Part shown: positions 1 to 11,391 of the stretch, piece by piece
How the letters are laid out: the number at the start of each line of letters is the position of its first letter
Position numbering within the stretch: position 1 is the stretch's first letter
Source: Chrysoporthe austroafricana
Lineage: Eukaryota > Ascomycota > Sordariomycetes > Diaporthales > Cryphonectriaceae
Assembly (NCBI GenBank): GCA_001051155.2
Contig: JYIP02000005.1
Location: forward strand, 1,550,001-1,614,000
Direction of reading: 5' to 3'
DNA length: 64,000 nt
Notes under the pieces: model-generated
Database searches by the model: none
The model's input: only the letters and a program-made list of their open reading frames with translations
What the model was told of the DNA's origin: nothing
Translations under genes and position numbers: made by a program

Positions 1-254
1 TCTTTGCACTGCTACGGCGGAGACATCGGCACAGGAGACGCAGTGATGTGTTGTGCAAGTTCAACAAGTCGTAATTGCTTTTTGTGTTCTCGTGGTAAAC
101 AAAATCCACGACATGCTGCTCAAACGCCCTTGCTGCGCTACAAAATCAGACTAAGGTATCATAATAGTGCCCAATGCATCCAAACTCCCAATGCCACAAG
201 TGTGGCAAACCCTGAGACCCAAAGCAGAGGTTCGTAACAACGTGGCTATACCAT

Positions 255-1293
255 TCAGACGACCACCTCCTCCTTCTGCGTCTCCGCCCCATTGAACAGG
301 TACATCCCCGCCACCACCGCCTTCCCGCCAGCGCTCACGAAGAGGGCAATGTCCGACCCGGCCGTCTTGTAGATTCCGGCGCCCACCAGGCTCCCCGCGA
401 ACAGAGACGCCAGGAACGCGAGCCTCCGGTTCCTGGGCCTGTTCTTCTGCCGCACCGCCATCAGGTGCGGGTCGATCAGCAGATCCAGCCACGCCGCGGT
501 CGCCATGGCCGTCGAGATCTCCGTCATGCGCAGGCTCCTGCTCTGGACGACCTGGCTGCCGCTCGCGAAGGCGAGGAGGGCGATGACGAGGAGGCCGAGG
601 GGCCCGGTGGGCTGGACGCCCGTGTGGTGCTGGACCGCTGCCGCGGCGAAGACGAGGAGTGTCTGCACGAGGTTGCAGAGGATGAGCCAGATGCGCAGGC
701 GGGGCCCGACGAGGTGCGAGAGCTGGCCGGTGAGATAGCCGCCGGCCAGGAAGAGACCGAGGGAGACGCCGATGTTGGACGTGAAGAAGGCCTCCCCGTT
801 GAGCTGGGGGACGACGAGAGCGACGGCGAGAAAGACCGTGTTGCCGGTTTGGTTAGAGGCGAAGCAGTGGTAGTCCGGGAATGAGATAGCGTCTACAAGA
901 GGGTGTTAGTGTGAGTCGGTGCTGGCGCGGACGCGCGAGGGATATTCAGTATGGTGGGTGCTTGCTTACCTTGAAGTCCAGTACAGAAAGTTAAGAGGAG
1001 AAGCTCGACCTCGGCGAAGGTAGATGGTCGGACGTGCTGCAGGAGATGCTCTTTTCCTCGCCACATGAGGGAGTGCTCCGGTGGCGGTGTCCGAGGAAGG
1101 GCACGAGGTGTCGGCCGCTGTGCTTCTTGTGGCTCTTCTCCTCGACCGTCTTGTCTTGACCCTTCTTCTGCTGGGTGTTCCATGACAGGGACTGGTGTGT
1201 GTTGACGGAGCCGTAGAAGACCGTGTTAAGGGAGAAGTAGTCAGGAGAGTAGGCCTGCTGGGACGGCATGGTCTGGCTGGTCGTTGGGGCCAT
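255..1293 (-). CDS. DUF1275 (YoaK-family) multi-pass membrane protein
   Basis: The core, read on the minus strand from about 1036 to the TGA at 255, carries the family hallmark CFASNQTGNTVFL followed by several hydrophobic segments and a short acidic tail. DUF1275 proteins are small polytopic membrane proteins with no established function. A clean intron lies at 893-969 (GTAAGC donor, TAG acceptor), joining TFCTGLQ to DAISFPDYHCF in phase. The N-terminus is less certain. The best start context is the ATG at 1293 (CACCATGGCC), but its frame reaches the conserved core only if a 68-bp intron at 1037-1104 (GTGCCC donor, CTGCAG acceptor) is removed. That gives 189+67+638 nt, or 297 aa, a usual length for the family. 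The alternative is an unspliced start at the ATG at 1183. The family call is secure; the first exon is a guess between these two models. Confidence 0.75.
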
Positions 1294-1325
1294 GGTGAGG
1301 TTGTGGTGGTGATCTGCCGGCGGGC

Positions 1326-1344
1326 TATATATGACTATATATAT
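1326..1344 (-). promoter_or_regulatory. TATA-like element upstream of the DUF1275 gene
   Basis: Two AT-only blocks (1326-1332 and 1336-1344, alternating T and A) lie about 35-50 bp upstream of the ATG at 1293, in otherwise GC-rich DNA. The spacing to that ATG is tight for a TATA box, so it may instead belong to a transcript starting downstream, at the 1183 ATG. The assignment is inferred from composition only. Confidence 0.3.
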
Positions 1345-4300
1345 GGATCGTGTAGACTCGAGTCGGCGATGTTCGAAGGTGAAGGACAGGGTTGTAAAGT
1401 CTTGGAAGATGCTGTTGCGAGCTGTTTGAGGCGGGGAAGAGTCGGTACGAGACACGGACACCTTTGACCGCCCAGTCCGCCCTTTATGCAGGCTGGAATG
1501 CTGCTGTCCAGGCCCCCGGGGCGCACCACAGGTGGATACCTGCCCTTGGGATTTCCTGACATTGGGGCCCGAACAGGACCCGCGACCGACTCCCGGAGGC
1601 CCTGCCGAAGCCGTGCCGTCGCTACTATAGCACATAGTAGCGTTTTTGAGGGCTGGCGTCGGAATCCTCGCCACATGACTGGACGGCCCATGGGTCTCGG
1701 TCGTGTGGGCGGTGGTCCACAAGGAGGATACGATGCACCTTCCCACGTGTGGGCTGCAGAAAAGCCCCATTGTTTTGGCTTCTGTCAGAGTCATATCGCG
1801 CTGCAATGTTTTCGTGGCCCACATCTCCGGCTCGGGCTCGGGACGGCCGTCGAGGGCGCGCCGGGCCTTTGTCTCATGAGCCTCCCATCGCACCAGGCTG
1901 GATGCGCCGTAGTGAAGATTCGAAGGGGGGGGGCGCCAGAGCAGCGCGCTGGAGGCTGCGACATGCTCACAGGAGGCGCCGCAGGCCCTCACGGTCCCCA
2001 GCAGCGTGGTGGCACTGCCTGTCTCAGCCTGACTGTGGGAACCGATCAAAGATCAGTGGAGGACGGCCTGACGGCTGGTGGATGCCGCGCAGAGAGCCGC
2101 CAGATCGGCACGGCAACAGTGGAGACGGCTACCGGCGGCAGTGCCAGATTTGGCCCACATACCGATACCCGGCGACAGCAACGTCACCGACATCCGACGA
2201 CACGCCCATCCTCGCCGACAAAACTTCTGGGCGACGGGCGACGGGCGATGGCCACTGCCATCTGCGATCCGGACTGAAGCAGCACCGCTATACCCTGTCG
2301 TGATGTGATGCGCAGGTCGGCGACTGCAGAGCGTCGCGATTCTGGGCATCGAGGCGGGGCCGAGCGACTCCTCCCTCGACCAGAGCTGCCGCGAGCTTTC
2401 GCTGCTGACCGCCGGACGCCTGCAGCCCTTGCCTGCGCCACTGCCGAAGGGATCGTGAGCACCCAGACGACGCAGATCGAGACGGGATGACTGTCTCATC
2501 AACCAAGGCTGCAAGAGCCGGTCAGCGGCAGACTAAGACAGTGACGAGCAGACTCGACTCCTGGCCCAGGCTCCTACGGCATGTCAGCCCGACTCTCGCC
2601 GTCTCGTCGAGACGGCGACCGCGATCTTGACACCCCTCCCCGCTGTGCCTGCGGAACCACAGCCGCCATACTAATGCACGGCCCGCCGAGTGCCGTCGGC
2701 GCAGCGCGGACGCTCTGACATCGTCGTGACGGACCACCCGGGTTTCGCCTTGTCTCGTATCCCTTGGCCCTCGGGGCCTGGTGCGTGCACCACGGCAGAC
2801 AAGGAGAGGGGGGCCCATTCGAGGGTGACAGCGGCTGCTGGCTGTCGGGCAGCCGGCCTGCGTTGTGGGCGCGCTCGTATATGGATGCCTCCTCCGCGCC
2901 GCCCTCGTGCCTCGTCCTTGTGCTCTTTCATGCCCTCCTCCCCTCATGTGCGTCCTCGAACATGATTGGATGACGCTGTAGGTCGCTCTCCTTGGAAATG
3001 TGACGTCCTCGGGCCCTCTGTGATGCCGGCTACCGCGGTGTTAGGGTGCAGCAGGATGATCGTGACATTGTGGACTGGGTGAGCCCTTCCTCCCATCTGA
3101 TTCGCAGAGGCTGTCAAGCCCATCTCGGCCCAAACAGGCTGGGCGCTTCTCGCAGTGACGTCGCAGACTGGAGATGCCTTCTCAAGGGATGTAGTTCCAA
3201 CAACCATTGGTATGTAGCAAGTACTGGTGGTGATCGCGAGCCAAGCTCGCTATGACGCGAGCGATCCCGTCGACGGACGCAAGGGATAAGGTTGATGCTG
3301 CGCTGGGCATTCCGTCCTCCAAGAGTCCAAGAGCACGCCAGATAGGTCCAGCATTTCGAATAGCCATGGTGTAGTGAAGTGGCCACGGGTCAACCCAGCG
3401 GTAAGTTGGTGCACTTGGAGCACGCAGCCCTAGACAGGCCGCCCCGTCAGGCCGTCTTCAACCGGCCGGAGCCTGCGGCCCGCCGGTGTGGGACTGAGGA
3501 TCTCGGCCGGGACGCCATGCCCAAGCATTCCCGGTGGGCGGCTGGAACGGCTCTGGTGCCTTGCAAAAGGCTCCACCGCGCCAGCCACCCGACCAAGCCG
3601 GTCGTCGAGGCTGTTTTTCCCCCAATCCGCATGATTCTCGGTCAGCCACGATAGAGGCCGCTCGGCTTCTTGGGAGCTGCGAGAGTTCATCAGCGCATTC
3701 CGGCGGGAGGAAGAGGGCTGGTATTCCAGGTGTCACCCATAGGCTCCGCCGGCTCGAGCTCCGAGCCTCGCAGCATCTCGGAAGGCCAGTGACCGCTATT
3801 CCCCACGGCTGTGTGCCGTCGACGCGTCTGCAAGCGCGGTCCGGGGCCTCAAGGCTGGTGGTGGTGTGCTAACGGAGGTTGATCGGCTCCGTTCAGCGAA
3901 CACTGAACAGCAGGAGGGACTCGGCATGCCGTGTGCCTGGACATCTTCAGCAGGCGAGAGGGGCGGAGTGATGTGTGTGATCGTCGTCCGCACCTCGGAG
4001 CCGCTGCGTGGGGCCCATTCTCGGCGTGGGATCGGATATGCGTGCAGAGGATCACTAACACTTCGCCTCGTTATTTAGCTGGAGCGCTGCTAGCAACGCG
4101 CTGCTCACCATATCTTCTCCAAGCACCTGTTTTATATTTACAATTTGCGCCTCTCCGCGCGGCTCAATCATGCATCCAGCCTCCTCACTGCGGACCCGAC
4201 CAGAGCATCCATAGAGGTGCACTTTCCGAATGAGACATCGAAAATGACGGCGCGATTCAGTATCCCCCCCCGTTCCCCCACGGGATGGCTGTGCACGGTG

Positions 4301-5761
4301 TCTAAAAAGGAGCAGGGCGTACGCAACTCAGCGCGGCACTGTAATCACCATGAGCGTCGAAAGCAGATCACCGGGCGCGCTGAACCTTGTGCATAGTAGT
4401 AGTCTATACATAGTAAAAAATGACGCTGCTATAAGCATACCATAGTAGCTGCGGCAATGAATGGGGTAGCAATGTGCAATCTCAGAGGAGAGGGTCGCCC
4501 CCGACGGCTGATCTCTCTTATCTCTCAGCCCCGTTGCCTCAGCCCTCGACCCGGTGGGACCCTTATCTCGACGACTACCTCGCACTCGTCGGCCGGTACC
4601 CAGCTGCTGCAGGTTGACGGGTCGGATCGACCTCCTCTGACATCACGTCCCGGCGTCTCCAGCTCGCCGGGCCCTGCTGCGAGAGCTTGTCGAGCCTCGT
4701 CGCCTGGTTCCTGACGCGTGGTCGGTCTGGGGCTCGAAAGTAAAAGCGGACTGCGACCAGGGGCGACGCGACTCCGATACGACGACGACGCCCTTGCTGT
4801 TAGTGCAGCATCAAAGGTAGCGACATATCCGGCCGAGTCATGCGATTTCCCTGACCCTCGTTATTGGGCCCTGCTGCCCATTACGCTCCCATCGAGATTC
4901 CCAGTGCGCAGATGCGACGATGGCCACCGGCGCCCCGGAGAGCAAGTTACTACTATTTGGTCTTGTCCAGGTGCATCTGAGCTGAGCTGCTGGTCTTGGG
5001 CCGCCTTGTTCATCATCATCACCCTCCTCCTCCTCCTGCTGCTCCTCCTCCTGCTCCTCCTCCTGCTCCTCCTCCTGCTCCTCCTCCTGCTCCTCCTCCT
5101 TCACCTCCTCCTCAAGTCAGAATCCTGCTCAGCGTGCGTATCGGCCTCCAGGGACGAGCAGGCATTGCTTCACCCGCAAAGACCATCTTCAACGGACGCT
5201 CTCACCAGAGGAGGATTGTCTCTCTTAAGCACGGTCTGCTGCGAGGCTCAGGCTCACCACCCTTGCAGCTGGGGCCGGACTCGATCTGGCCAGCACACTC
5301 GAGGGATTCGACGACTCCTTCTGCCCTCTCCCCGGACCCCGGAGCCCAGGAACGCCCTGCCCGGGACCTTGCGCCATCCCTTCCAGACCGGCCCTTTGAT
5401 GCCAGGTCTGAGTCGAGAACAAGCCTTGAGTCTCTCCTCACCCCCAGCGTTCTTGTAAGTGCGGCTTTTACAACTCTCCTAGGACACGGCGCCGGCCGCG
5501 CGCGCGCGCCATGCTGCGCCCTCGGAAGCGGGTTGGACGGTGCGGGTGGCCCTATGGAGATGCTTGCGGCGCTGGAGGCACGTCACTGACATGAATACCC
5601 GTGTAGAGCCGAGGACCGTGGCGGCGCTGTGATGGTAACATCTCTGACGGGCCAACCGATCGCTTCGAGAATCTCCCCGTCTTGCTTGGAATAAGATACG
5701 CCGGTCGTGAGGGCAGAAGAGGCAGTTGTATATCCGGACGGTCCTCGTCCATGCCGCCAAG
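1345..5761. other. Long gene-poor interval between divergent genes
   Basis: About 4.4 kb between the minus-strand DUF1275 gene and the plus-strand nitrate transporter. Reading frames here have no recognisable domain, no convincing splice pattern and skewed composition. I saw no tRNA, rRNA or transposase. The only clear structure is the CTCCTCCTGCTC-type array listed separately. The last few hundred bases must contain the transporter promoter, but I could not pick out a confident GATA-factor or NirA site. Confidence 0.5.
5027..5100. repeat. 12-bp minisatellite of CTC/CTG triplets
   Basis: Positions 5041-5100 are five exact copies of the 12-mer gctcctcctcct, preceded by a shorter CTC-rich run from about 5027. 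The strand is strongly pyrimidine-biased. Open frames crossing it appear as long poly-Leu or poly-Glu runs and are artefacts of the repeat. Confidence 0.9.
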
Positions 5762-7486
5762 ATGGGCCTCGGGTTGACCCTCACGGACCTCGTAAGGCGG
5801 CCTGAAGTCAACCCGGTCAACAGAAAAGCTCGTGCCATGCCGATATTGAACCCCTTCGATGTGTATGGTCGCGTTTTCTTCTTTTCGTGGTTCGGCTTCA
5901 TGATAGCCTTCTGGGCATGGTATGCCTTCCCGCCGCTGGTAAGAGCCCAACGCCATCCTGGGTCGCCGCGCGGTCCGTTGGCTCACAGCCATGTGTACAG
6001 TTGACGGCCACGGTCATGAAAGATCTCCACCTGACAACAGCCCAAGTTGCCAACTCCAATATCGTATCTATCAGTGCAACGTAAGAGCCCCTCATGCCAT
6101 CCATGACCATGACACATAAATATTGAATCAAAACCCCACCACAGCATGCTCGTCCGGTTCGTCGCCGGCCCACTCTGTGACCAGTTCGGCCCGCGTAAGG
6201 TCTTTGCCGGCTGCCTCCTCGTAGGCTCCGTGCCCATCGGCCTCGCACCGCTCGTGCAGAACGCCAGCGGGCTCTACGCGAGCCGCCTCTTCATCGGCAT
6301 CCTCGGCGGCTCCTTCGTGCCCTGCCAGGTGTGGACCACGGGCTTCTTCGACAAGAACGTCGTCGGCCGGGCCAACGCCATCACGGGCGGCTGGGGCAAC
6401 GCCGGCGGCGGCCTCACCTACTTCATCATGCCGGCCGTGTACGATTCCTTCGTCGCGTACGGGCACTCGATAGACCAGGCCTGGCGGCTGACCTTCATCC
6501 TGCCGCTGGTCATGCTCATTGTCACGGGCCTCGCGCTGCTCTGCGTCTGCCCCGACACCCCCGCCGGCGACTGGGGCGAGCGCGAGCGGCTCGTGCGGGC
6601 AAGCATGGACCCGCGCGGCGTCGAGGACAGCTCCCTCGTCGCCGTCCCGGGCTCCATCGCCGAGAAGCCGCCCGCCTCCCGTGGCTCGTCCGGCGCAGAT
6701 ACCAAAGGCACGGACCCCTCGGCGCTCGAGATCGGGCCCGACAGCCTCGGCCACACCGCCGGGTACCGATCCCCGGTCTCGCGCGGCGAGATGCTGCAGA
6801 CGGCCCAGGATGAGGTCGTCGTCAAGCCGTCGGCCGGGGAGATGCTCCAGGTGGCGCTCTCGCCGCAGACGTGGACGGTAATGCTCTGCTATGCGTGCTC
6901 GTTCGGCGCGGAGCTGTCCATCAACTCGGTGCTGTCCATGTACTACCTGTCCAGCTTCCCCGGGCTGGGGCCGACGGGGGCGTCGCGCTGGGCGGCCATG
7001 TTCGGCTTCGTCAACGTCGTGGCGCGGCCGCTGGGCGGCGTCATCGCGGACGCGCTGCACAACGCCTCGGGCGGGCGCAACCTCTGGCTCAAGAAGGGCT
7101 GGATGCACGCCTGCGGGGCGGCGGCGGGCGCGCTGCTGGTCGCGATCGGCGCGGCGGGCACGCGCGGCGGGCTGGGCGCGTTCAGCGGGCTGATGGCGCT
7201 CGCGGCCGTCTTCCTCGAGGCGGGCAACGGCGCCAACTTCGCGCTCGTGCCGCACGTGCACCCGTACGCCAACGGCGTCGTCTCGGGCCTCACCGGCGGC
7301 CTGGGCAACCTGGGCGGCGTGCTCTTCGCCGTCATCTTCCGGCTCATGGACGACGGCGCCGGCTACGCGAAGGCGTTCTGGGTCATCGGGTGCATCCACG
7401 TCGGCGTCAACGTGCTGACGGCGTGGGTCCCGCCGCTTCCGAAGGGGGAAGTCGGCGGCGGCCACCAACAGTATAGAGGTAATTAG
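5762..7486 (+). CDS. nrtA: Nitrate/nitrite transporter, NNP family (CrnA/NrtA type)
   Basis: A major-facilitator permease that brings nitrate (and probably nitrite) across the plasma membrane for assimilation. Exons are 5762-5938, 6001-6080 and 6145-7486 (532 aa), in phase through both introns. The N-terminus has the family run [10 protein letters not shown] and [11 protein letters not shown]. The two nitrate signatures are visible: GGWGNAGGG at residues 167-175 and GGLGNLGG at 470-477. The substrate-binding arginines expected in TM2 and TM8 are present at about residues 90 (MLVRF) and 380 (VARPLGG). The large central cytoplasmic loop between TM6 and TM7 is hydrophilic and Ser/Pro/Glu-rich, as in fungal members. 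No nitrate or nitrite reductase gene lies next to it in this window, so any nitrate cluster is not evident. The start follows the first ATG that gives the conserved N-terminus. The family call is firm; transport specificity is inferred from the signatures. Confidence 0.93.
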
Positions 7487-8540
7487 TGTGCATGTAGATG
7501 ATTTTTAAAAAAAAAAAAATTTCCCTTTGTATTTGCTTTGCATTACAGTCTGCAGTCGTGAAGCGGCATGATGATGCTCTCATGTGACCATAGTACGCCG
7601 TGAGTAGTATAGTATGCCTTGAGATACTACCGTGAACCTAGACCACGGCCAATGAACACCACAACACCATGTAAACTCCCACCTCACAGACGAGGGGCCT
7701 CATCTGCCTACCTAGGTAGGTATGTAGCAGCAGTGTGTGTTCTTCTGGATGATGAGTGAGCAGCCAGCGCGCCGATCATTGCCCCCGTCCCAGCGCCCTG
7801 GGCCGCCCGTTCCCCCCACCCGGGAGGCCCCCCAAAACGCGGCCCAGCGTCGCACCGGGTTCTGCTGCACAGACCATAAGTTTATTTCTAAGGTTATTAC
7901 AGTATTATTCAACCGCACCCGCTCCTGTCCGTCATTGCTGTCAGATCCTGAGCCCCCTACGCAGCCGCATATGGAGTCCACACAGACCACTGTGCACTTT
8001 GCGACCGTGGCTCCTGGGCCGGCCACCTCTGGACGCTGTGTCCGCCGCGGTGTGATCGCCTTCCTGCGGGACGGATGCCCCGGAGGAGGGTCCGTCCCTC
8101 GAGCTGTGCTTCTCAGCTTGCTGACAGGCCAAAGGGGTAGTAGCATGACGCGAAGCTCGTTATCCCGTCATCTGGCGGGGCTTCAAAATGCATTTTCAGA
8201 CGTCTGTACTCGCATCGAATCTTCATCGAGTTCTCATTGAAGTTCTTCCATCACTACAGAGATTCTCTCATTCTAGCCATGCGCAGGTACATGCAGTCGA
8301 CTAACACTAAATGATGTCCATGCCACGCCTCGCCCCCGCCGACATGTGAAATGCTCTCTCTCTCTCTCTCTCTCTCTTTCTGATAAGGAAGTTGTTCTAA
8401 TGATCATCACGCTATTACGTCACAAAGAGAAACAACGAAGGAGAAAAAGGGGGTACCCGCCCGCCCCGCCATGCTGGCAAGGACAGGCAGGATGAAGAAA
8501 CGAAAAAATTGAACCGAAGTTTTCCATCTAGGGCTGCGCG
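7487..8540. other. Intergenic region between convergent genes, with a CT microsatellite
   Basis: The transporter (plus) and the wall protein (minus) converge here. A poly-A run at about 7508-7520 follows the transporter stop, and a CT dinucleotide run sits at about 8354-8377. No coding potential stood out. Confidence 0.5.
8354..8377. repeat. CT dinucleotide microsatellite
   Basis: About twelve uninterrupted CT units, in the 3' flank of the minus-strand GPI-type wall-protein gene. Confidence 0.9.
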
Positions 8541-9392
8541 CTACAGTGCGAGCACGGCAGCGACAACGCCGCCGATCGCCGCGAACGTCCCCGCGGCAAC
8601 CCTGCCGGCGCCGGCCGTCGCGAACGCCGACGTGCTCGACGCCGTGGCGGAGCCGGTCGTCGAGGGCTTGCTGGTGGTCGTCAGCGTCGTCACGCCGCCG
8701 GTGGCGGACGTGACCGCCGTGGTGGAGTTGCCGGCGCCGCCCGTCGTGGTCGTGACGGGCGCGCTCGAGGAGGAGACGACGGTGGTGGTGACCGAGGTGG
8801 TCGAGGTCGAGGTCACGCTGGTCACGGAGCTGGCGCTGGTGGTCGACGCGGAGGCAGAGCTGGACGAGGCCGAGCTCGAGGCGCTGGTGGCGCTGGTGCT
8901 CGAGCTGCTGCTGCTGGCGGTGCTCGAGCTGCTGGCGGTGGTGGTCGTGCTGCTGCCTGCCTCAATGTGGAACGGGAAAGAGTACTGGAAGATGGAGGTG
9001 TCCGAGTCGAGCTGGAGCTTCAGGCCGTAGAGCGCGTACCCGACAGCGGAGCTGTCCACGGTCCACGAGTACGTGCCGAGGGCGCTGTCGATGCTCGCTG
9101 TTCCTTCTTGTTAGCCAGCGGCCAGGAGCGTCTGCGGAAGGAGGGGGGAGAGCATACAAGCGACGGTGGGGCCGATCTGGAGGGTGCTCTGTGTCGCACC
9201 CTCCAGCAGGAGGATGCTCACGGTCTGGCCATCGTACGAAGTAGTGGGATCCCAGGTGATGGTGAAGGTCGTGCCGGCCGTGAGGATCTCGTCCTCGGCG
9301 GGGGAGGTGATGGCGTCGAAGCCTTCAGTCGCCTGCGCAAGGGCCGAGCTGACGAAGGCCAGGACGGCGGCGGCGGAGAGTGTGAACTTCAT
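8541..9392 (-). CDS. Kre9/Knh1-like, Ser/Thr-rich GPI-type cell-wall protein
   Basis: Exons 9158-9392 and 8541-9097 with a 60-bp intron (GTATGC donor, CTAAC branch, CAG acceptor) give 263 aa in phase. Residues 1-19 form a signal peptide ending ALA|QA. The N-terminal domain resembles the Kre9/Knh1-like fold: ITSPAEDE, FTITWDPT, VSILLLEGA and, after the splice, a GTYSW core and SDTSIFQYSFPFHI. About 110 residues of almost pure Ser/Thr/Ala follow, then a C-terminal hydrophobic segment (AAGTFAAIGGVVAAVLAL) preceded by small residues, the usual layout of a GPI-anchored protein. Such proteins sit in the plasma membrane or wall and are heavily O-mannosylated. The family is linked to beta-1,6-glucan assembly in yeast, but many filamentous-fungal members are uncharacterised. 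The splice is well supported because it rebuilds the conserved GPTVASS...GTYSW stretch. Confidence 0.85.
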
Positions 9393-9593
9393 CTTTTGGT
9401 AGCTGGTGCTGTTCGTGTCGCGGATGGGTATTACAGATTAGGCAGCACACGATGACCGTCAGGAGAGAGGGCGCAAGAAGTGTCTGAACGAATGACTGGC
9501 TAGGGCCTAAGGGATGGAAAGATCTGCGGAGCGTGCCTCGCGAAAAGAATGACGGAGGTCAGGGAGAGAGTGGATGATGGAAGGAGTGGCAGG

Positions 9594-9601
9594 GTTTTAA
9601 A
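9594..9601 (-). promoter_or_regulatory. Possible TATA element of the wall-protein gene
   Basis: A palindromic TTTTAAAA lies about 200 bp upstream of the ATG at 9392. It is the only AT-pure octamer I noticed in the near promoter. This is a weak, composition-based call. Confidence 0.25.
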
Positions 9602-11391
9602 ACTCTGGGTGAACGAGTGACTAGCAGGTGAGGCTGCGACGGTGAGTTGGCAGCAGCTTGACGAACTCAAGCGGGCCTGGGCTGTGTGCTGTAGGTAATG
9701 CTGATGGTGACAGCCGCCGTGAGGAGGAAGAGAGGGAGGGGGGAGGGACAACCTGGTTGGCAACGAGGTGTAGTCAAGTAGGGTGTGCCTCGTACTGCGT
9801 ATACAGGCTAGTGCAACGTTGTGCTGACTTCTCACCATCGTCGCTAACGGCCCCTCCCCCCGTTGTGTAATAGGTAGGCATCGCCGCCAAGGGCCTATAC
9901 CGAGCAGGGCGGCATGATCCAGGAGCCATCGTGGGCTGCCCCGTCTGCGAAGGACTCGCTCCTGGCGCGAGCGCCAGGGATCTTGCGGGCGGCCAGCCCA
10001 TCGCGGCAGGACGGCGGCCTGCAAGGCCAGCGGTGCTGCGGAGGGAAAATGGGTGAGCAATTTAGGGCAAGCCCATCATTGGCCTCGACCGCCAGGGGCG
10101 CTGTCAAAGCGTGGATAGTCCGTGAGGTTATCGTCGTTTCAGGACTAGGGCCGTTAGGCTGAGGCTCTTAACCAGGCTCGCCGTCCCGCCGCGCGCTCGA
10201 GGAGTGGATTCCCTCCACCGGCGGTCCGTTGGTTGCTACGACGAGGATTTCAGGTGGATACGACAGGTGGTCCCTCGACTGTGCCTCCCCCTCTGATCTG
10301 GTGAGGCTGCCACGCTGCGTGTCTGCAAGCCACTCTATGCCTCCTCTCCCTTGCGCCTCGTGACGAGGGAAAGACAGAATGACATAAAGAGGCTCGGGAG
10401 TCTGAGACGCTGCCTGGCTGGTGGCTGCGTATAACTTAGCGCCTCTGCACTAGTCAGGCACAGACAGGCACGCAGGCACAGGCTTATGACCTTACTTCAT
10501 AGTACGAAGGCGGATAAACTCGAGGCCAAGGACAAATCTAAGACCCTGGACGGCACCACCTGAGTCAATTGATGCCGGCACAGTCCTTGCCATTCCAGCC
10601 AGCAGCAGCCTCGTGGCCGCGGTCTCGGAGTGAAACCTGGCTGCGAAGATTGAAATACCTGCACCGGGCCCTTGGCTCGCAGGCTTCCCCATTCTTTGCA
10701 GCTATCCTGGGCACGTGCTGGGGTCGATATTCGAGCACTACAGGCCGTTGGGTGCGTCAGCAGAAGACAGCTTACTACACATGTACATTAGCTCGTGCCC
10801 TATAGTCCTGAAGGCAACGTTTGCTTGACGCCCCATTACCACCTCTTTCTTCGGTGATGACCTCCCACGATTCGACCTGGCAGTCACCCAGGACCGCGCT
10901 ACCCACGCCAATATTGGGGTCCTACTATGTACAGTATGCTGACACACCTGCAGGCCAGGTCACACCAGAACCCCTTGGCGGTACCTTTGCTCTCTATGTG
11001 ACATGCCCCATGCATGAAGTTTGCACCACTTTGGGCCAAACGATACAAGCGAGTGCTGTGCCACAGCACCGAGCAGGGCAGACAAGCGGTGTTGTGCAGG
11101 TGACAGCGAGGTAACTTACCCAATTAAGCTGCTGACAGCATGGGGTGCGGCGTGGTGGCGTCGTATGACTTTCAGCCTAGGAACAGCCTTGTGGTGCTCA
11201 GTGTCCGAGCTGCGAATGCGAAGTGGATCCTGCCCATCGTGATGCTAGAAGTGACCGTGGTGACTCACACCACCAGACAACACAGCGGCTACGGCTACCT
11301 TGGTTGATCAAGATCACGGTATAGCATGTCACACGCCTTGTGCAACTACGCCACATCCAAAGAATATGTCTGGTATTAGATGAGATATCAT
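9602..11391. other. Intergenic region, no gene seen
   Basis: About 1.8 kb between the wall-protein promoter and the stop of the next minus-strand gene. Frames are short or compositionally random, and I recognise nothing in them. Confidence 0.5.

Noticed and set aside
1486..2277. 263-codon frame in gene-poor DNA
   Set aside because: No domain, no homology I recognise, and overlapping frames of similar length on the other strand. Looks random for GC-rich DNA.
4718..5458. 246-codon frame with a long poly-Leu run
   Set aside because: The hydrophobic run is produced by the CTC/CTG minisatellite. Flanks have no family features and no splice partners.
6128..7468. 446-codon open frame antisense to the nitrate transporter
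   Set aside because: It mirrors the transporter exon almost exactly, is rich in Arg/Ala/Glu, and arises because the GC-rich third positions of the real gene leave few stops on the other strand.
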